Shown: positions 1 to 6,256, counted from the first letter of the stretch. The stretch: 9,514 bases of DNA from Thermoanaerobaculia bacterium (GCA_023717585.1 JAMQPJ010000044.1:1-9514); one strand, 5' to 3'. Notes: generated from the sequence alone by a model not told the origin. Program-made: numbers and translations.

Positions 1-8
1 CGGCAGAG

Positions 9-698
9 TCACGTCCCCCTCACCCTTTCCCGCGGGGCATCCGACACGCCGCACAGGTGATCCGCCTCGGAGGTCACGGCGTCGATCGCCGCGTCGGCGC
101 GCGCGAGAAACGCGTCCTCGCTCTCGGCGGGGCTGCGCTCGAGCGCGGGAGCGAACACGACGACGCAGCGCGAGAACGGCAGCGGGAGAAGGAACCGGTC
201 CCAGGAGTTCAGGAACCTGGGGTGGCTCGACGACGAGGACGACGGCAGGACGAGCGTGTCCCCCTGCTCGGCGAGCGTGAGGATCCCGCGTTTGCAGCGC
301 CGCGCCGGGCCGCGGGGCCCGTCCGGCGTCAAGGCGCCCCCCGGGGCGTGCTCCAGCGCGTCGAGGAACTCGAGCGTCGCGACGTCGCCGCCCCTCGACG
401 AGGAACCGCGCGCGGCGACGAAGCCCCAGTGTTTCAGGAAGGTCGCGATGATCTCCCCGTCCTCGCTTTTCGAAGCCATCGTGACGTAGCCCTCGCCGCG
501 GTGCGCGAGGATTCCGCCCACCATGCGCTGATGCCAGATCGCGTGGAGGGGCTTCTTGCCCTTCGCGCGGCTCGCCTGCCGGTGCTCCTCGCCGACGATC
601 GACAGCCGCAGTGTCGCCCGCCAGATGGAGATCGCCAGAAACACGACGACACCGAGAAACCGCTGAAGCACGGCCTCGATTATGACGGCGGATACCAA
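9..698 (-). CDS. DUF374 lysophospholipid acyltransferase-like protein
   Basis: Predicted 229-aa membrane-associated acyltransferase of the DUF374 branch of the LPLAT superfamily, which probably transfers an acyl chain to a lipid or lipid A-like acceptor at the inner membrane; the substrate cannot be read from sequence. One N-terminal hydrophobic segment (about residues 4-26) is followed by the family blocks WHQR (55-58), SKSEDGE (76-82), RGSSSRGG (97-104), TPDGPRGP (124-131), SWDRF (165-169) and PLPFS (172-176). A run of six serines sits at about 153-158. The length matches the family. I chose a TTG start at 698 because GAGGG (709-705) lies 6 nt upstream and the family homology begins just after it. 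The frame stays open further upstream but only inside the preceding gene, where the residues are arginine-rich and uninformative. A GTG at 737 is the main alternative and has no clear Shine-Dalgarno. The start overlaps the end of the upstream gene by 19 bp, so the two are probably co-translated. Family call firm; function inferred. Confidence 0.85.
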   Translation of the reverse strand: MVSAVIIEAVLQRFLGVVVFLAISIWRATLRLSIVGEEHRQASRAKGKKPLHAIWHQRMVGGILAHRGEGYVTMASKSEDGEIIATFLKHWGFVAARGSSSRGGDVATLEFLDALEHAPGGALTPDGPRGPARRCKRGILTLAEQGDTLVLPSSSSSSHPRFLNSWDRFLLPLPFSRCVVVFAPALERSPAESEDAFLARADAAIDAVTSEADHLCGVSDAPRERVRGT

Positions 699-2800
699 CC
701 TCGGCCCTCGAACCAGTACTTCGTGCGCTTCGCCCACGCGGACCGAGGGTAGCGCGCGTGAAGGTGCTGGAACGCGGCTTTGGAGAGGGCCTTCGTTTCC
801 GCGTCCGCGCAGCCCTCGCGGGTCGCGCGCACCGCGCGGGCGAGAAACGCCGGGGCGCGCGGGTCGTCGGGGCGGCGTTTCGCGAACGCGAGAGCTTCGC
901 GGCAGAACCATGTTGCGGCCGCACCCTCTTTCCCGAGCGCATCGAACTCCTTCGCGGCACTTTCCAGCTCGGCCGGCGTGAGGAAGGAGGGCGGGGGCGC
1001 CGGAGGCGGGGGCACCGGGGGCTTCTGAACCGACATCGAACACCACCACGCGATCGAGAAATCGGCGTCGAGCGTGACGTACGGGCGCATCCCGGAGTCC
1101 TTGAGGAGGACGCCGAGGGCCGCGTCGACGCGCCACTCCGGCCCGCCGAGGCTAGGCGCGCCTTTCACGAGCGCCGCCGTGCGCTGCGCGACGTCCAGTC
1201 GGCCAAGGAGGATCGCGCGCGTAAGGACGACCTTGCGCACGTTCTCCCGGGCGACCGGCTCGAGCGAGGACTCCGCCGCGAACCGCACGAGAAGGTCGAG
1301 CGGGAAGTGGCGGTTCAGGACCGCCTGGCCCGCTTCGTCGAAGAGATCCTCCTTCCCTTCAATGTCCCCGTAGACGTAGACCGCGCGCCGCGGTGCTGCC
1401 GAAGTGAGCTCCTCGAACGTCGTCGCGTTCCTGAGCCTGAGATCGAGGAAGAGGTTCGTTGCCGACGTCCCGGCGGCCTGCGCCTGAGGGAAAGTCTCCG
1501 CGACGATCTTCCGTGCCTCAGCGTGCCGTCCGGCCTTCGTCTCGAGGTCCGCGAGATGGTACGCAAAGTGGACGCGCCCGGGCGCGTTCTCAGGGAGTCT
1601 GCGGACGGCCTCCGCAATCTCGGCGTAACGCGGATGGTCCGGCGCGATTCTCGCGACGACCGCCGCGAGCCACGGGTTCGTACGCGCCCGTGTCCAGCCC
1701 TCGAGGGCCCGGTCGAGCCCGGACGGGCCGTTCGTCTGGAACGCCACGATCCAGCTCGTCAGGTCGTCCCTCGGGTCGGGCACGTAGCGCTCTCCCCGGG
1801 GGTCGCCGGGCCCCAGGCCGAGCACCTGGGCCAGGAGGTCGCGGTAGTGGACGAAGGAGACCGCGAACTCGGCCTTGGTCTGCGGTTTCAGGACTCGCGC
1901 GGCGGCGGAGGCGACGTGCGAGTCCGGGTCGAGACGCAGCTCGACGAACCGGAGGAGGTCCTCCGACCAGCGCCGGAGCTCCGGTGTCTTCGCTCCGTCG
2001 CGAACGGCGATGAACCGCGCGCGCGCCTCGGCGAGAAGCCGGAGGGTGTCTGTCTTCTCGCCTGAGCCGAGCGTCGCCCGACGCAGAACTGCCCGAGCGG
2101 CGAGATAGGGAGCGATCTCGCGCCAGGGCGAGGATGGGTCGTTCGCGATTTCCTCGAAACCCCGCTGCGCTTCTTCGAGACGCCCTGTGTAAAAGCTCGC
2201 CGACGCGAGCTGGTAGGCGCGGTCGGCGCGGAGCGGCGCCGGAGCGGAGGCGGGGAGGTATTCCGGAAAAGACGGCTTCTCGTCGGAGCAGTTCTGGAAC
2301 ACGGCTTCCTGCGCGGCCAGCCAGCCCCGCGTCTCGGGAGAGTCCTTGCCATACCGGCCGACGTAACCCTGGAGCGTCTTCGCAGCGCGTCCGAAGGCAT
2401 CGTCCCCGCAGTTCACATAAGTGGAGTAGCCGGCCCAGCGGTCCGCGGCGACCCCCGGCCCTTTTGCTCCCGTCGCCGCCTCGCGCGCCGCCATCCACGC
2501 ATCGCCACCGGGCGACCCCGTCTCCCGTCCCTTCCAGTAGGCGAGCGCAGCAGCCCGCTCTCCGGGGCCGAGCGGGCTGCCCGCGAGGGCCCGGTACGAC
2601 GCGACGAGGTACGCACGGACCCACGTCGGCTGGAGGACGCCCAGCTCGCCGGCGGCGAAGCGGTCGAGCGGCGTGTCCGGTGCGTACGGCGAGACGAAGA
2701 GCGTCGGCGCGTAGGAAGCGCAGGCGGGCGCGGAGGGCGAAGGCCCGAGCAGCGCAAGCAGCGCTCCGAGGGCGCCGGGGAGACGCATGCGCGGTGTCAT
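680..2800 (-). CDS. Exported helical-repeat-like protein of unknown function
   Basis: A 706-aa protein that I cannot assign to a named family. A short N-terminal hydrophobic stretch (about residues 7-28, ending Ala-Cys-Ala) looks like a signal peptide; Cys27 is preceded by Ala-Pro-Ala, so a lipobox is unlikely but not excluded. The mature part is rich in alanine, leucine and arginine with amphipathic helices and TPR/SEL-like spacing, for example around residues 195-245 (helix, YTGRLEEA turn, helix) and 405-435. It has paired cysteines in NCGDDAF (130-136) and QNCSD (169-173), a Trp-rich patch IAWWC (583-587), a proline run (594-604) and two late cysteines (633, 664). The ATG at 2800 overlaps the TGA of the DUF3142 gene as ATGA, indicating translational coupling. 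A longer reading in this frame continues to 3616 but there it only shadows the DUF3142 gene. A second ATG at 2788 is a possible start. Probably acts with the DUF3142 protein outside the cytoplasm; this is inference. Confidence 0.8.
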   Translation of the reverse strand: MTPRMRLPGALGALLALLGPSPSAPACASYAPTLFVSPYAPDTPLDRFAAGELGVLQPTWVRAYLVASYRALAGSPLGPGERAAALAYWKGRETGSPGGDAWMAAREAATGAKGPGVAADRWAGYSTYVNCGDDAFGRAAKTLQGYVGRYGKDSPETRGWLAAQEAVFQNCSDEKPSFPEYLPASAPAPLRADRAYQLASASFYTGRLEEAQRGFEEIANDPSSPWREIAPYLAARAVLRRATLGSGEKTDTLRLLAEARARFIAVRDGAKTPELRRWSEDLLRFVELRLDPDSHVASAAARVLKPQTKAEFAVSFVHYRDLLAQVLGLGPGDPRGERYVPDPRDDLTSWIVAFQTNGPSGLDRALEGWTRARTNPWLAAVVARIAPDHPRYAEIAEAVRRLPENAPGRVHFAYHLADLETKAGRHAEARKIVAETFPQAQAAGTSATNLFLDLRLRNATTFEELTSAAPRRAVYVYGDIEGKEDLFDEAGQAVLNRHFPLDLLVRFAAESSLEPVARENVRKVVLTRAILLGRLDVAQRTAALVKGAPSLGGPEWRVDAALGVLLKDSGMRPYVTLDADFSIAWWCSMSVQKPPVPPPPAPPPSFLTPAELESAAKEFDALGKEGAAATWFCREALAFAKRRPDDPRAPAFLARAVRATREGCADAETKALSKAAFQHLHARYPRSAWAKRTKYWFEGRGWYPPS
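705..709 (-). promoter_or_regulatory. Ribosome binding site deciding a TTG start
   Basis: GAGGG on the minus strand followed by CCGAGG and then TTG (698-696). The spacing of 6 nt from GAGGG is normal. The site lies inside the last codons of the upstream gene, as expected for a coupled operon. It is the main argument for the TTG start of the DUF374 gene. Confidence 0.5.
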
Positions 2801-3561
2801 CGATCGACCGTCCTCAGCGCGGCCTCGAAGCGCGATTCGGTCCACGGCTCTCTCGAAAAGAGATACGCCCGGCGCCCCGCCCGCGGAACGCCCGCTTCCT
2901 CCATCGAGAGCCCGATTGCATCGCGGCACTCTGGTGCGAGGCCGCCCGTAGCGGCGCGCGCGCGGATCGCGGCGGCGTCGGCGCCCATCTGAAAGAGCAT
3001 CGGCACTGCTTCGTCCACGGGCAGGCTCTCCAGCCAGCGGTCGCCCGCGCACCACGACGCGAGCGCCGTGAACGAAAGGCCGAGGCGCGGATCGAGCCGC
3101 GCGCGCAGGTCCGTGAGCGCGGCGCGGAAGAAGACTCGCTCTGAGGAGGCGGCGTCGCTGTCGATCTGGACGGCCAGGACTCGCGGAAGCCGGGAGGCCC
3201 GGAGCGCCGCGAAAACGACGGCCTCCCGCTGGTCCGCGGAAAGCGTCGCCTTCGCCCCGCGCGCTGTCTCCACGCGCACGACCGCCATCAACGGCGTCGC
3301 GGGATCGACGAGAAGCGGCTGGCGCCGCCGGAGGACGTGGACCGCGCCGCCGGAGAGCCGCACGGTGGCCGCGAGGAACGCGACGCCGGCCTTCCGGCCC
3401 GCGAGGAAGCGCAGGTCCTCGGGGCGCTCCCAGGCCCAGAGGACGATTCGAGGGAAGTCGCCCAGCGAGGAAGCTCCGAAGAGGGGATTTCTTAGAAAGA
3501 GAAGAGCGAGCGCCGCAGCCGTCATGCTCCGCGGGAGTGCGAATGGGCTGCCAGCCATCAC
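2797..3561 (-). CDS. DUF3142 domain-containing protein, predicted exported
   Basis: A 254-aa protein resembling the DUF3142 family, whose molecular role is not established; the fold may be TIM-barrel/glycosidase-like, but that is only a suggestion. Residues 13-30 form a hydrophobic segment after an Arg, consistent with a signal peptide or anchor. Family-like blocks follow in order: FPRIVLWAWERPEDLRFL (36-53), QPLLVDPATPL with VVRVE (81-98), LAVQIDSDAASSER (129-142) and SFTALASWCAGDRW through PVDEAVPMLFQMG (163-193). The acidic IDSDA and DEAVPM positions are candidates for an active site. The start is taken as GTG 3561, with AGGAG 9 nt upstream; ATG 3558 is next to it, and ATG 3525 would give a shorter and more ordinary signal peptide. 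First gene of the leftward unit, divergent from ccmA, and fused by ATGA overlap to the next gene. Codons 13-28 are unusually A+T rich and contain a TTTCTAAGAAA stretch. Confidence 0.8.
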   Translation of the reverse strand: MMAGSPFALPRSMTAAALALLFLRNPLFGASSLGDFPRIVLWAWERPEDLRFLAGRKAGVAFLAATVRLSGGAVHVLRRRQPLLVDPATPLMAVVRVETARGAKATLSADQREAVVFAALRASRLPRVLAVQIDSDAASSERVFFRAALTDLRARLDPRLGLSFTALASWCAGDRWLESLPVDEAVPMLFQMGADAAAIRARAATGGLAPECRDAIGLSMEEAGVPRAGRRAYLFSREPWTESRFEAALRTVDR

Positions 3562-3570
3562 TCCCGCATT

Positions 3571-3575
3571 CTCCT
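3571..3575 (-). promoter_or_regulatory. Ribosome binding site of the DUF3142 gene
   Basis: AGGAG on the minus strand, 9 nt before GTG 3561 and 12 nt before ATG 3558. It supports a start in this doublet rather than the internal ATG at 3525, which has no comparable site. Confidence 0.5.
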
Positions 3576-3641
3576 ACCCTTCTAAGCTCTCCTTGCTCCA
3601 TTCCGGATCCGCGCATCTGCCGGGGATCAATGGCTTGCGGT

Positions 3642-3647
3642 TATCCT
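3642..3647 (+). promoter_or_regulatory. Candidate -10 box for the ccm operon (TATCCT)
   Basis: TATCCT matches TATAAT at four of six positions and the relaxed TANNNT pattern. Eight nt separate it from the ccmA ATG at 3656, so transcription would begin at or next to the start codon. No clear Shine-Dalgarno precedes the ATG, which fits a leaderless message. There is no recognisable -35. Weak on its own; supported by the matching arrangement at ccmC. Confidence 0.25.
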
Positions 3648-3655
3648 CGGGCGCC

Positions 3656-4282
3656 ATGCGCCTCGTCGCGGAAAGCCTCTCCCGCTCGTTCGGGACGCGG
3701 AAGGTCATCGGCCCGCTCACGTTCTCCGTCGAGAACGGGCGTGTCCTCGGGATCGCGGGACAGAACGGGAGCGGAAAAACGACCTTGCTGAGGACCCTCG
3801 CCGGCCTGATTCGCCCGAGCGGCGGGTACGCGAAGATTTTCTTCGATGGTGAAGAGGCTGGAGCCGGTCACGAGCCGCGCGACATTCCCTGGAGCATCGG
3901 GTGGGTGGCGCCCGATCTCGCGCTCTACGGAGAGCTGACGGCCGAGGAGAACCTGATGTTCTTCGCGGATGTCCATGGCCTGGTGTCCGCGCCCGGACGC
4001 GCGCTCGCGCTGCTCGAGGGCGTCGGCCTCCCGGTCGAATCCCATTCGAAGAAATCTCTCTCTTCGCTCTCCACGGGTCAGCGGCAGCGCGTGAAGCTCG
4101 CCTACGCGACTCTCCACGACCCCGGCGTCCTTCTCCTCGACGAGCCCGGCGCGAACCTCGACGAGGCTGGCCGCGCTGTCGTCCAGAAGGTCGTCGCCGC
4201 CCAGCGCTCCCGCGGAATCGCGGTCATCGCCTCGAACGACCTTCGGGACCTGGCGCTGGCCGACGAGACGGTGTCGTTATGA
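3656..4282 (+). CDS. ccmA: Heme exporter ATPase CcmA (cytochrome c maturation)
   Basis: ATP-binding subunit of the CcmABCD complex, which uses ATP hydrolysis to release heme-loaded CcmE from CcmC at the inner membrane. The 208-aa length is normal for CcmA. Walker A is GQNGSGKT (35-42), the signature is LSTGQ (138-142), Walker B is LLLDEP (159-164) and the D-loop region is GANLD (165-169). Two conserved positions differ: the Q-loop aligns as VAPDLALYGELT (84-95) with Asp87 where Gln is usual, and the H-loop is IASND with Asn194 where His is usual. ATG 3656 begins the typical MRLVAESLSRSFG N-terminus but has no Shine-Dalgarno; an in-frame TTG at 3635, 8 nt after GGGGA, would add seven residues. 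The stop overlaps the ccmB start (ATGA at 4279-4282). The call rests on the fold plus neighbouring ccmB and ccmC; alone it could be another exporter ATPase. Confidence 0.9.
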   Translation: MRLVAESLSRSFGTRKVIGPLTFSVENGRVLGIAGQNGSGKTTLLRTLAGLIRPSGGYAKIFFDGEEAGAGHEPRDIPWSIGWVAPDLALYGELTAEENLMFFADVHGLVSAPGRALALLEGVGLPVESHSKKSLSSLSTGQRQRVKLAYATLHDPGVLLLDEPGANLDEAGRAVVQKVVAAQRSRGIAVIASNDLRDLALADETVSL

Positions 4283-4977
4283 ATGCCCGCTCGCCCGCGC
4301 CCCTCCTCGGGGCCGCCCTCGCCATTTTCCGCAAGGACCTCCTCGCCGAGTGGCGCACGCGCATCGCCGTGAACGCGCTCTTCCTGTTCGCGTTCGCGGT
4401 CCTCGTTCTCGTCGGCTACGCGGTCGGCCCGACCCGCCTCGCCCCCGAGGACCGACCGACCGTGAACGCCGTCCTCCTCTGGATCGTCATCTTCTTCTCG
4501 GCGATGACGGGTCTTTCGCGCGTCTTCGTCAAGGAGGAGGAAGCAGGCACGGCCTCGGCCCTGCGCCTCGCGGCGCCGCCGCCCGCGGTCCTCCTCGGCA
4601 AGTACCTCGTGAACATCCTGCTTCTTTTCGCGGTCACGGCGTTCATCGTCCCCCTCTTCCTCGTCCTGACGTCCTTCGAGATCAAATGCCCGTCGCTTTT
4701 CATCGTGCTCCTCGTGTTCGGCGGGCTCGGCCTCGCCGGCGCGTCCACGTTCACGGCGGCCCTCGTCTCGAAGGCCGCCGCCAAGGGCGCGCTGTTCGCC
4801 GTCCTCTCGATCCCGCTTCTCCTCCCCCCGCTCATCGCGGCCGTCTCCGGCACGCAGGTGGCGGCCCGCGAAGAGGCCTTCTCGGCCGGCATCGACTTCG
4901 TGCTCGTGCTCATCGCCTACGACGGCCTCGTCACGACGACCGCGTTCATCCTCTTCGACGCCGTCTGGCGGGAATAA
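4279..4977 (+). CDS. ccmB: Heme exporter permease CcmB
   Basis: Membrane partner of CcmA in the CcmABCD heme-handling complex. The 232-aa protein has an N-terminal amphipathic element FRKDLLAEWRTR (16-27) typical of CcmB, then about six hydrophobic segments. The cytoplasmic loop between the second and third, with GLSRVFVKEEEAGTASALRLA at about 77-97, corresponds to the classical loop where CcmB contacts the ATPase (FRDDLQDGSLEQL in Escherichia coli). The length is close to the usual 220. The start is set by the ATGA overlap with ccmA; no strong Shine-Dalgarno precedes it, so translation probably depends on termination of ccmA. An upstream extension in the same frame is arginine-rich antisense-like coding and was discarded. 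Followed by an 89-bp gap containing hairpins, the only loose joint inside the operon. Confidence 0.92.
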   Translation: MNARSPAPLLGAALAIFRKDLLAEWRTRIAVNALFLFAFAVLVLVGYAVGPTRLAPEDRPTVNAVLLWIVIFFSAMTGLSRVFVKEEEAGTASALRLAAPPPAVLLGKYLVNILLLFAVTAFIVPLFLVLTSFEIKCPSLFIVLLVFGGLGLAGASTFTAALVSKAAAKGALFAVLSIPLLLPPLIAAVSGTQVAAREEAFSAGIDFVLVLIAYDGLVTTTAFILFDAVWRE

Positions 4978-4984
4978 ATCGAGC

Positions 4985-5004
4985 GCCCGGAATCACTTCC
5001 GGGC
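4985..5004 (+). repeat. Perfect 8-bp hairpin after ccmB
   Basis: GCCCGGAA (4985-4992), loop TCAC, TTCCGGGC (4997-5004). It begins 8 nt after the ccmB stop. No T-run follows, so it is not a standard intrinsic terminator. In an operon gap it more plausibly protects the ccmAB message from 3' exonucleases or partly attenuates read-through into ccmC. The function is inferred; the dyad is plain. Confidence 0.6.
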
Positions 5005-5030
5005 TCCCCGGAGTTGATTCGCCTGCTCTA

Positions 5031-5043
5031 GAGAACGATTCTC
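5031..5043 (+). repeat. Small inverted repeat before ccmC
   Basis: GAGAA (5031-5035), loop CGA, TTCTC (5039-5043), immediately after the palindrome CTCTAGAG (5027-5034), with which it shares bases. Together they could form alternative short stems 24 nt before the ccmC start. Possible operator or mRNA structure; it may be chance. Confidence 0.35.
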
Positions 5044-5053
5044 GGCGGGGGAT

Positions 5054-5059
5054 TATCAT
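5054..5059 (+). promoter_or_regulatory. Candidate -10 box for ccmC (TATCAT)
   Basis: TATCAT matches TATAAT at five of six positions. Seven nt separate it from the GTG at 5067, placing the expected transcript start on the start codon. The only purine block upstream of the GTG (GGGGGA ending 5052) is 14 nt away, too far for an effective ribosome binding site. This suggests an internal promoter giving a leaderless ccmC message, although no -35 is recognisable. Confidence 0.3.
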
Positions 5060-5066
5060 TCCAGCC

Positions 5067-5729
5067 GTGAAGAGCCTCGGCCTCGTCGCCAAATGGTTTC
5101 TGGGCCTCGGGATGGGGGCGATCTGCTGGGGGGCGTTCCTGTACGCCCGGCCGGCCCAGAGCTTCGTCGGCGAGTCCTCGCGCATCGTCTTTTTCCACGT
5201 CCCGCAGGCCTGGGTGGCGACCCTCGCCTTCCTCGTCGCGGCCGTGTACTCCGGCATGTACCTCTGGAAGCGGCGGATCGAGGACGACGACGCCGCGGCG
5301 GCGGCCGCGCGGCTCGGATTCCTCTTCTGCGTCCTCGCGACCGTGACCGGCTCGATCTTCGCGCGCGTCATGTGGAACTCGTACTGGAACTGGGACCCTC
5401 GCGAGACGTCGATCGTCCTCCTGCTCCTCGTCTACGGCGCGTACCTCGGCCTCCGGGGCGCGCTCGAGGATCCCGAGCGCCGGGCGACGCTCGGCGCCGC
5501 GTACGCCCTCGTCGCGGTCGTCACGGTGCCGTTCCTGATCTTCATCGTGCCGCGCATGTACGCGTCGCTCCACCCTGACACTGTCATCAACGCGCAAGGG
5601 GACGTCAAGATGTCGACGGACCAACGGCTCGTCTTCTTCCCCTCGGCGGTGGCCTTCACCGCGCTCTTCTTCTGGATGTGGAATCTCGACCGGCGCGTCT
5701 CACGCATCGTGCGCGAAAGGACGTCATGA
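5067..5729 (+). CDS. ccmC: Heme handling protein CcmC
   Basis: Inner-membrane protein that presents heme to CcmE through a periplasmic tryptophan-rich WWD domain and two histidine ligands. The 220-aa protein has about six membrane segments. His44 lies in VFFHVPQAW (41-49) and His169 in YASLHPD (165-171), at the places of the two conserved histidines. The WWD-like loop is WNSYWNWDPRETS (103-115); Tyr106 replaces a usual Trp, as in many lineages outside Proteobacteria, and the segment somewhat resembles the CcmF/CcsA version (WDPVE/WDPRE). The start at GTG 5067 gives an N-terminus aligning with known CcmC; the upstream reading frame only shadows ccmB. The 89-bp gap to ccmB and lack of a close Shine-Dalgarno leave the start less certain than the gene. 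The stop overlaps the ccmD start as ATGA. Confidence 0.92.
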   Translation: MKSLGLVAKWFLGLGMGAICWGAFLYARPAQSFVGESSRIVFFHVPQAWVATLAFLVAAVYSGMYLWKRRIEDDDAAAAAARLGFLFCVLATVTGSIFARVMWNSYWNWDPRETSIVLLLLVYGAYLGLRGALEDPERRATLGAAYALVAVVTVPFLIFIVPRMYASLHPDTVINAQGDVKMSTDQRLVFFPSAVAFTALFFWMWNLDRRVSRIVRERTS

Positions 5730-5845
5730 ACAGCGCTCTCGGCTACGTCGCGGCGGTCAACATCGTGATCTGGGCCGGAATCTTCGGCTACCTCGTGTAC
5801 CTCGACCGGAAGGTCCGGGCCGCCTCCAGGCCCAATCAGGAGTAA
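5726..5845 (+). CDS. ccmD: CcmD-like small membrane protein
   Basis: A 39-codon gene: one hydrophobic helix (about residues 8-26) after a short polar N-terminus, followed by a charged tail DRKVRAASRPNQE. This is the CcmD pattern of a single transmembrane helix with a basic cytoplasmic tail. CcmD stabilises the CcmABC complex and helps release holo-CcmE. Its ATG overlaps the ccmC TGA (ATGA), AAAGGA lies 4 nt upstream, and its stop is 3 nt before ccmE, exactly the position of ccmD in System I operons. The residues around the helix (GYVAAVNIVIWAGIFGYLVYLDRKV) suit the family, but small size keeps sequence evidence modest; position and topology carry the call. Confidence 0.8.
   Translation: MNSALGYVAAVNIVIWAGIFGYLVYLDRKVRAASRPNQE
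5838..5842 (+). promoter_or_regulatory. Ribosome binding site of ccmE
   Basis: AGGAG spaced 6 nt from ATG 5849. It is embedded in the last two codons of ccmD, which links translation of the two genes and fixes the ccmE start. Confidence 0.6.
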
Positions 5846-5848
5846 CCC

Positions 5849-6247
5849 ATGAAACGCGCTTACTGGGCCGGAGCCATCCTCGTAATCGGATTCCTCGCCC
5901 TCGGCCTGTCCACGTTCTCGCGCTCGATGACGCCGTACGTTTCGTTCGCCGAGGCGAAGGCGGCTCCCCGCACGGTCCAGGTGATGGGCGCGCTCGAGAA
6001 GGGCACGTCGCGCTACGACGCGAACACGAAGACGCTCCTTTTCACGCTCTACGACGAGAAGACGAAGGAGTCGATCCCCGTCTCCTACACGGACGTGAAG
6101 CCCGCCAACTTCGAGGATGCGGTCTCGATCGTCGCGATCGGCCGCTACGACAAGGGCGTCTTCGCCGCCGAGAAGCTCCTCGTCAAGTGCCCGTCCAAGT
6201 ACCAGGGCGAGGAAATGGAAAAGCAGTACGGCGCCAAGAAGGCCTGA
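5849..6247 (+). CDS. ccmE: Cytochrome c-type biogenesis protein CcmE, CxxxY variant
   Basis: Periplasmic heme chaperone that receives heme from the CcmABCD complex and delivers it to CcmF. The 132-aa protein has one N-terminal membrane anchor (about residues 5-24) and a beta-barrel (OB-fold) domain: VQVMGALEKGTSRYD (43-57), LLFTLYDEKTKESIPVSYTDVKPANFED (63-90), VSIVAIGRYDKGVFAAEKLLVKC (92-114). Where classical CcmE has the covalent heme-binding HDENY (HxxxY), this protein has Cys114-Pro-Ser-Lys-Tyr118. That is the CxxxY form known from archaea, Desulfovibrio and some other bacteria (variant System I). Tyr118, the axial ligand position, is kept. The tail after the motif is short and charged (residues 119-132) rather than the long flexible tail of proteobacterial proteins. 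The start is fixed by AGGAG 6 nt upstream. Lies between ccmD and ccmF, 9 nt before the ccmF ATG. Confidence 0.92.
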   Translation: MKRAYWAGAILVIGFLALGLSTFSRSMTPYVSFAEAKAAPRTVQVMGALEKGTSRYDANTKTLLFTLYDEKTKESIPVSYTDVKPANFEDAVSIVAIGRYDKGVFAAEKLLVKCPSKYQGEEMEKQYGAKKA

Positions 6248-6256
6248 GGTCGCCCC

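Larger units (their letters stand above)
3562..3655. promoter_or_regulatory. Divergent intergenic region between DUF3142 gene and ccmA
   Basis: This 94-bp gap must carry the promoters of both the leftward DUF3142 unit and the rightward ccm operon, unless ccmA is read from further left. It is less GC-rich than its surroundings. I see a TANNNT box for the rightward unit (3642-3647) and a Shine-Dalgarno for the leftward gene, but no convincing -35 on either strand and no obvious dyad operator. Confidence 0.5.

Noticed and set aside
226..250. Serine run in the acyltransferase as a sequencing or slippage artefact
   Set aside because: Codons are mixed TCG, TCC and AGC with no repeat unit, and the flanking family motifs stay in frame.
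758..2065. Long plus-strand open frame of 435 codons opposite the 706-aa protein gene
   Set aside because: Arginine- and glutamate-rich, low-complexity translation typical of the antisense frame of GC-rich coding DNA; the opposite strand has a coherent protein with signal peptide and ATGA coupling.
2801..3616. Upstream extension of the 706-aa protein into the DUF3142 gene
   Set aside because: The extension is an out-of-phase reading of the DUF3142 gene; the ATGA overlap at 2797-2800 gives a clear start.
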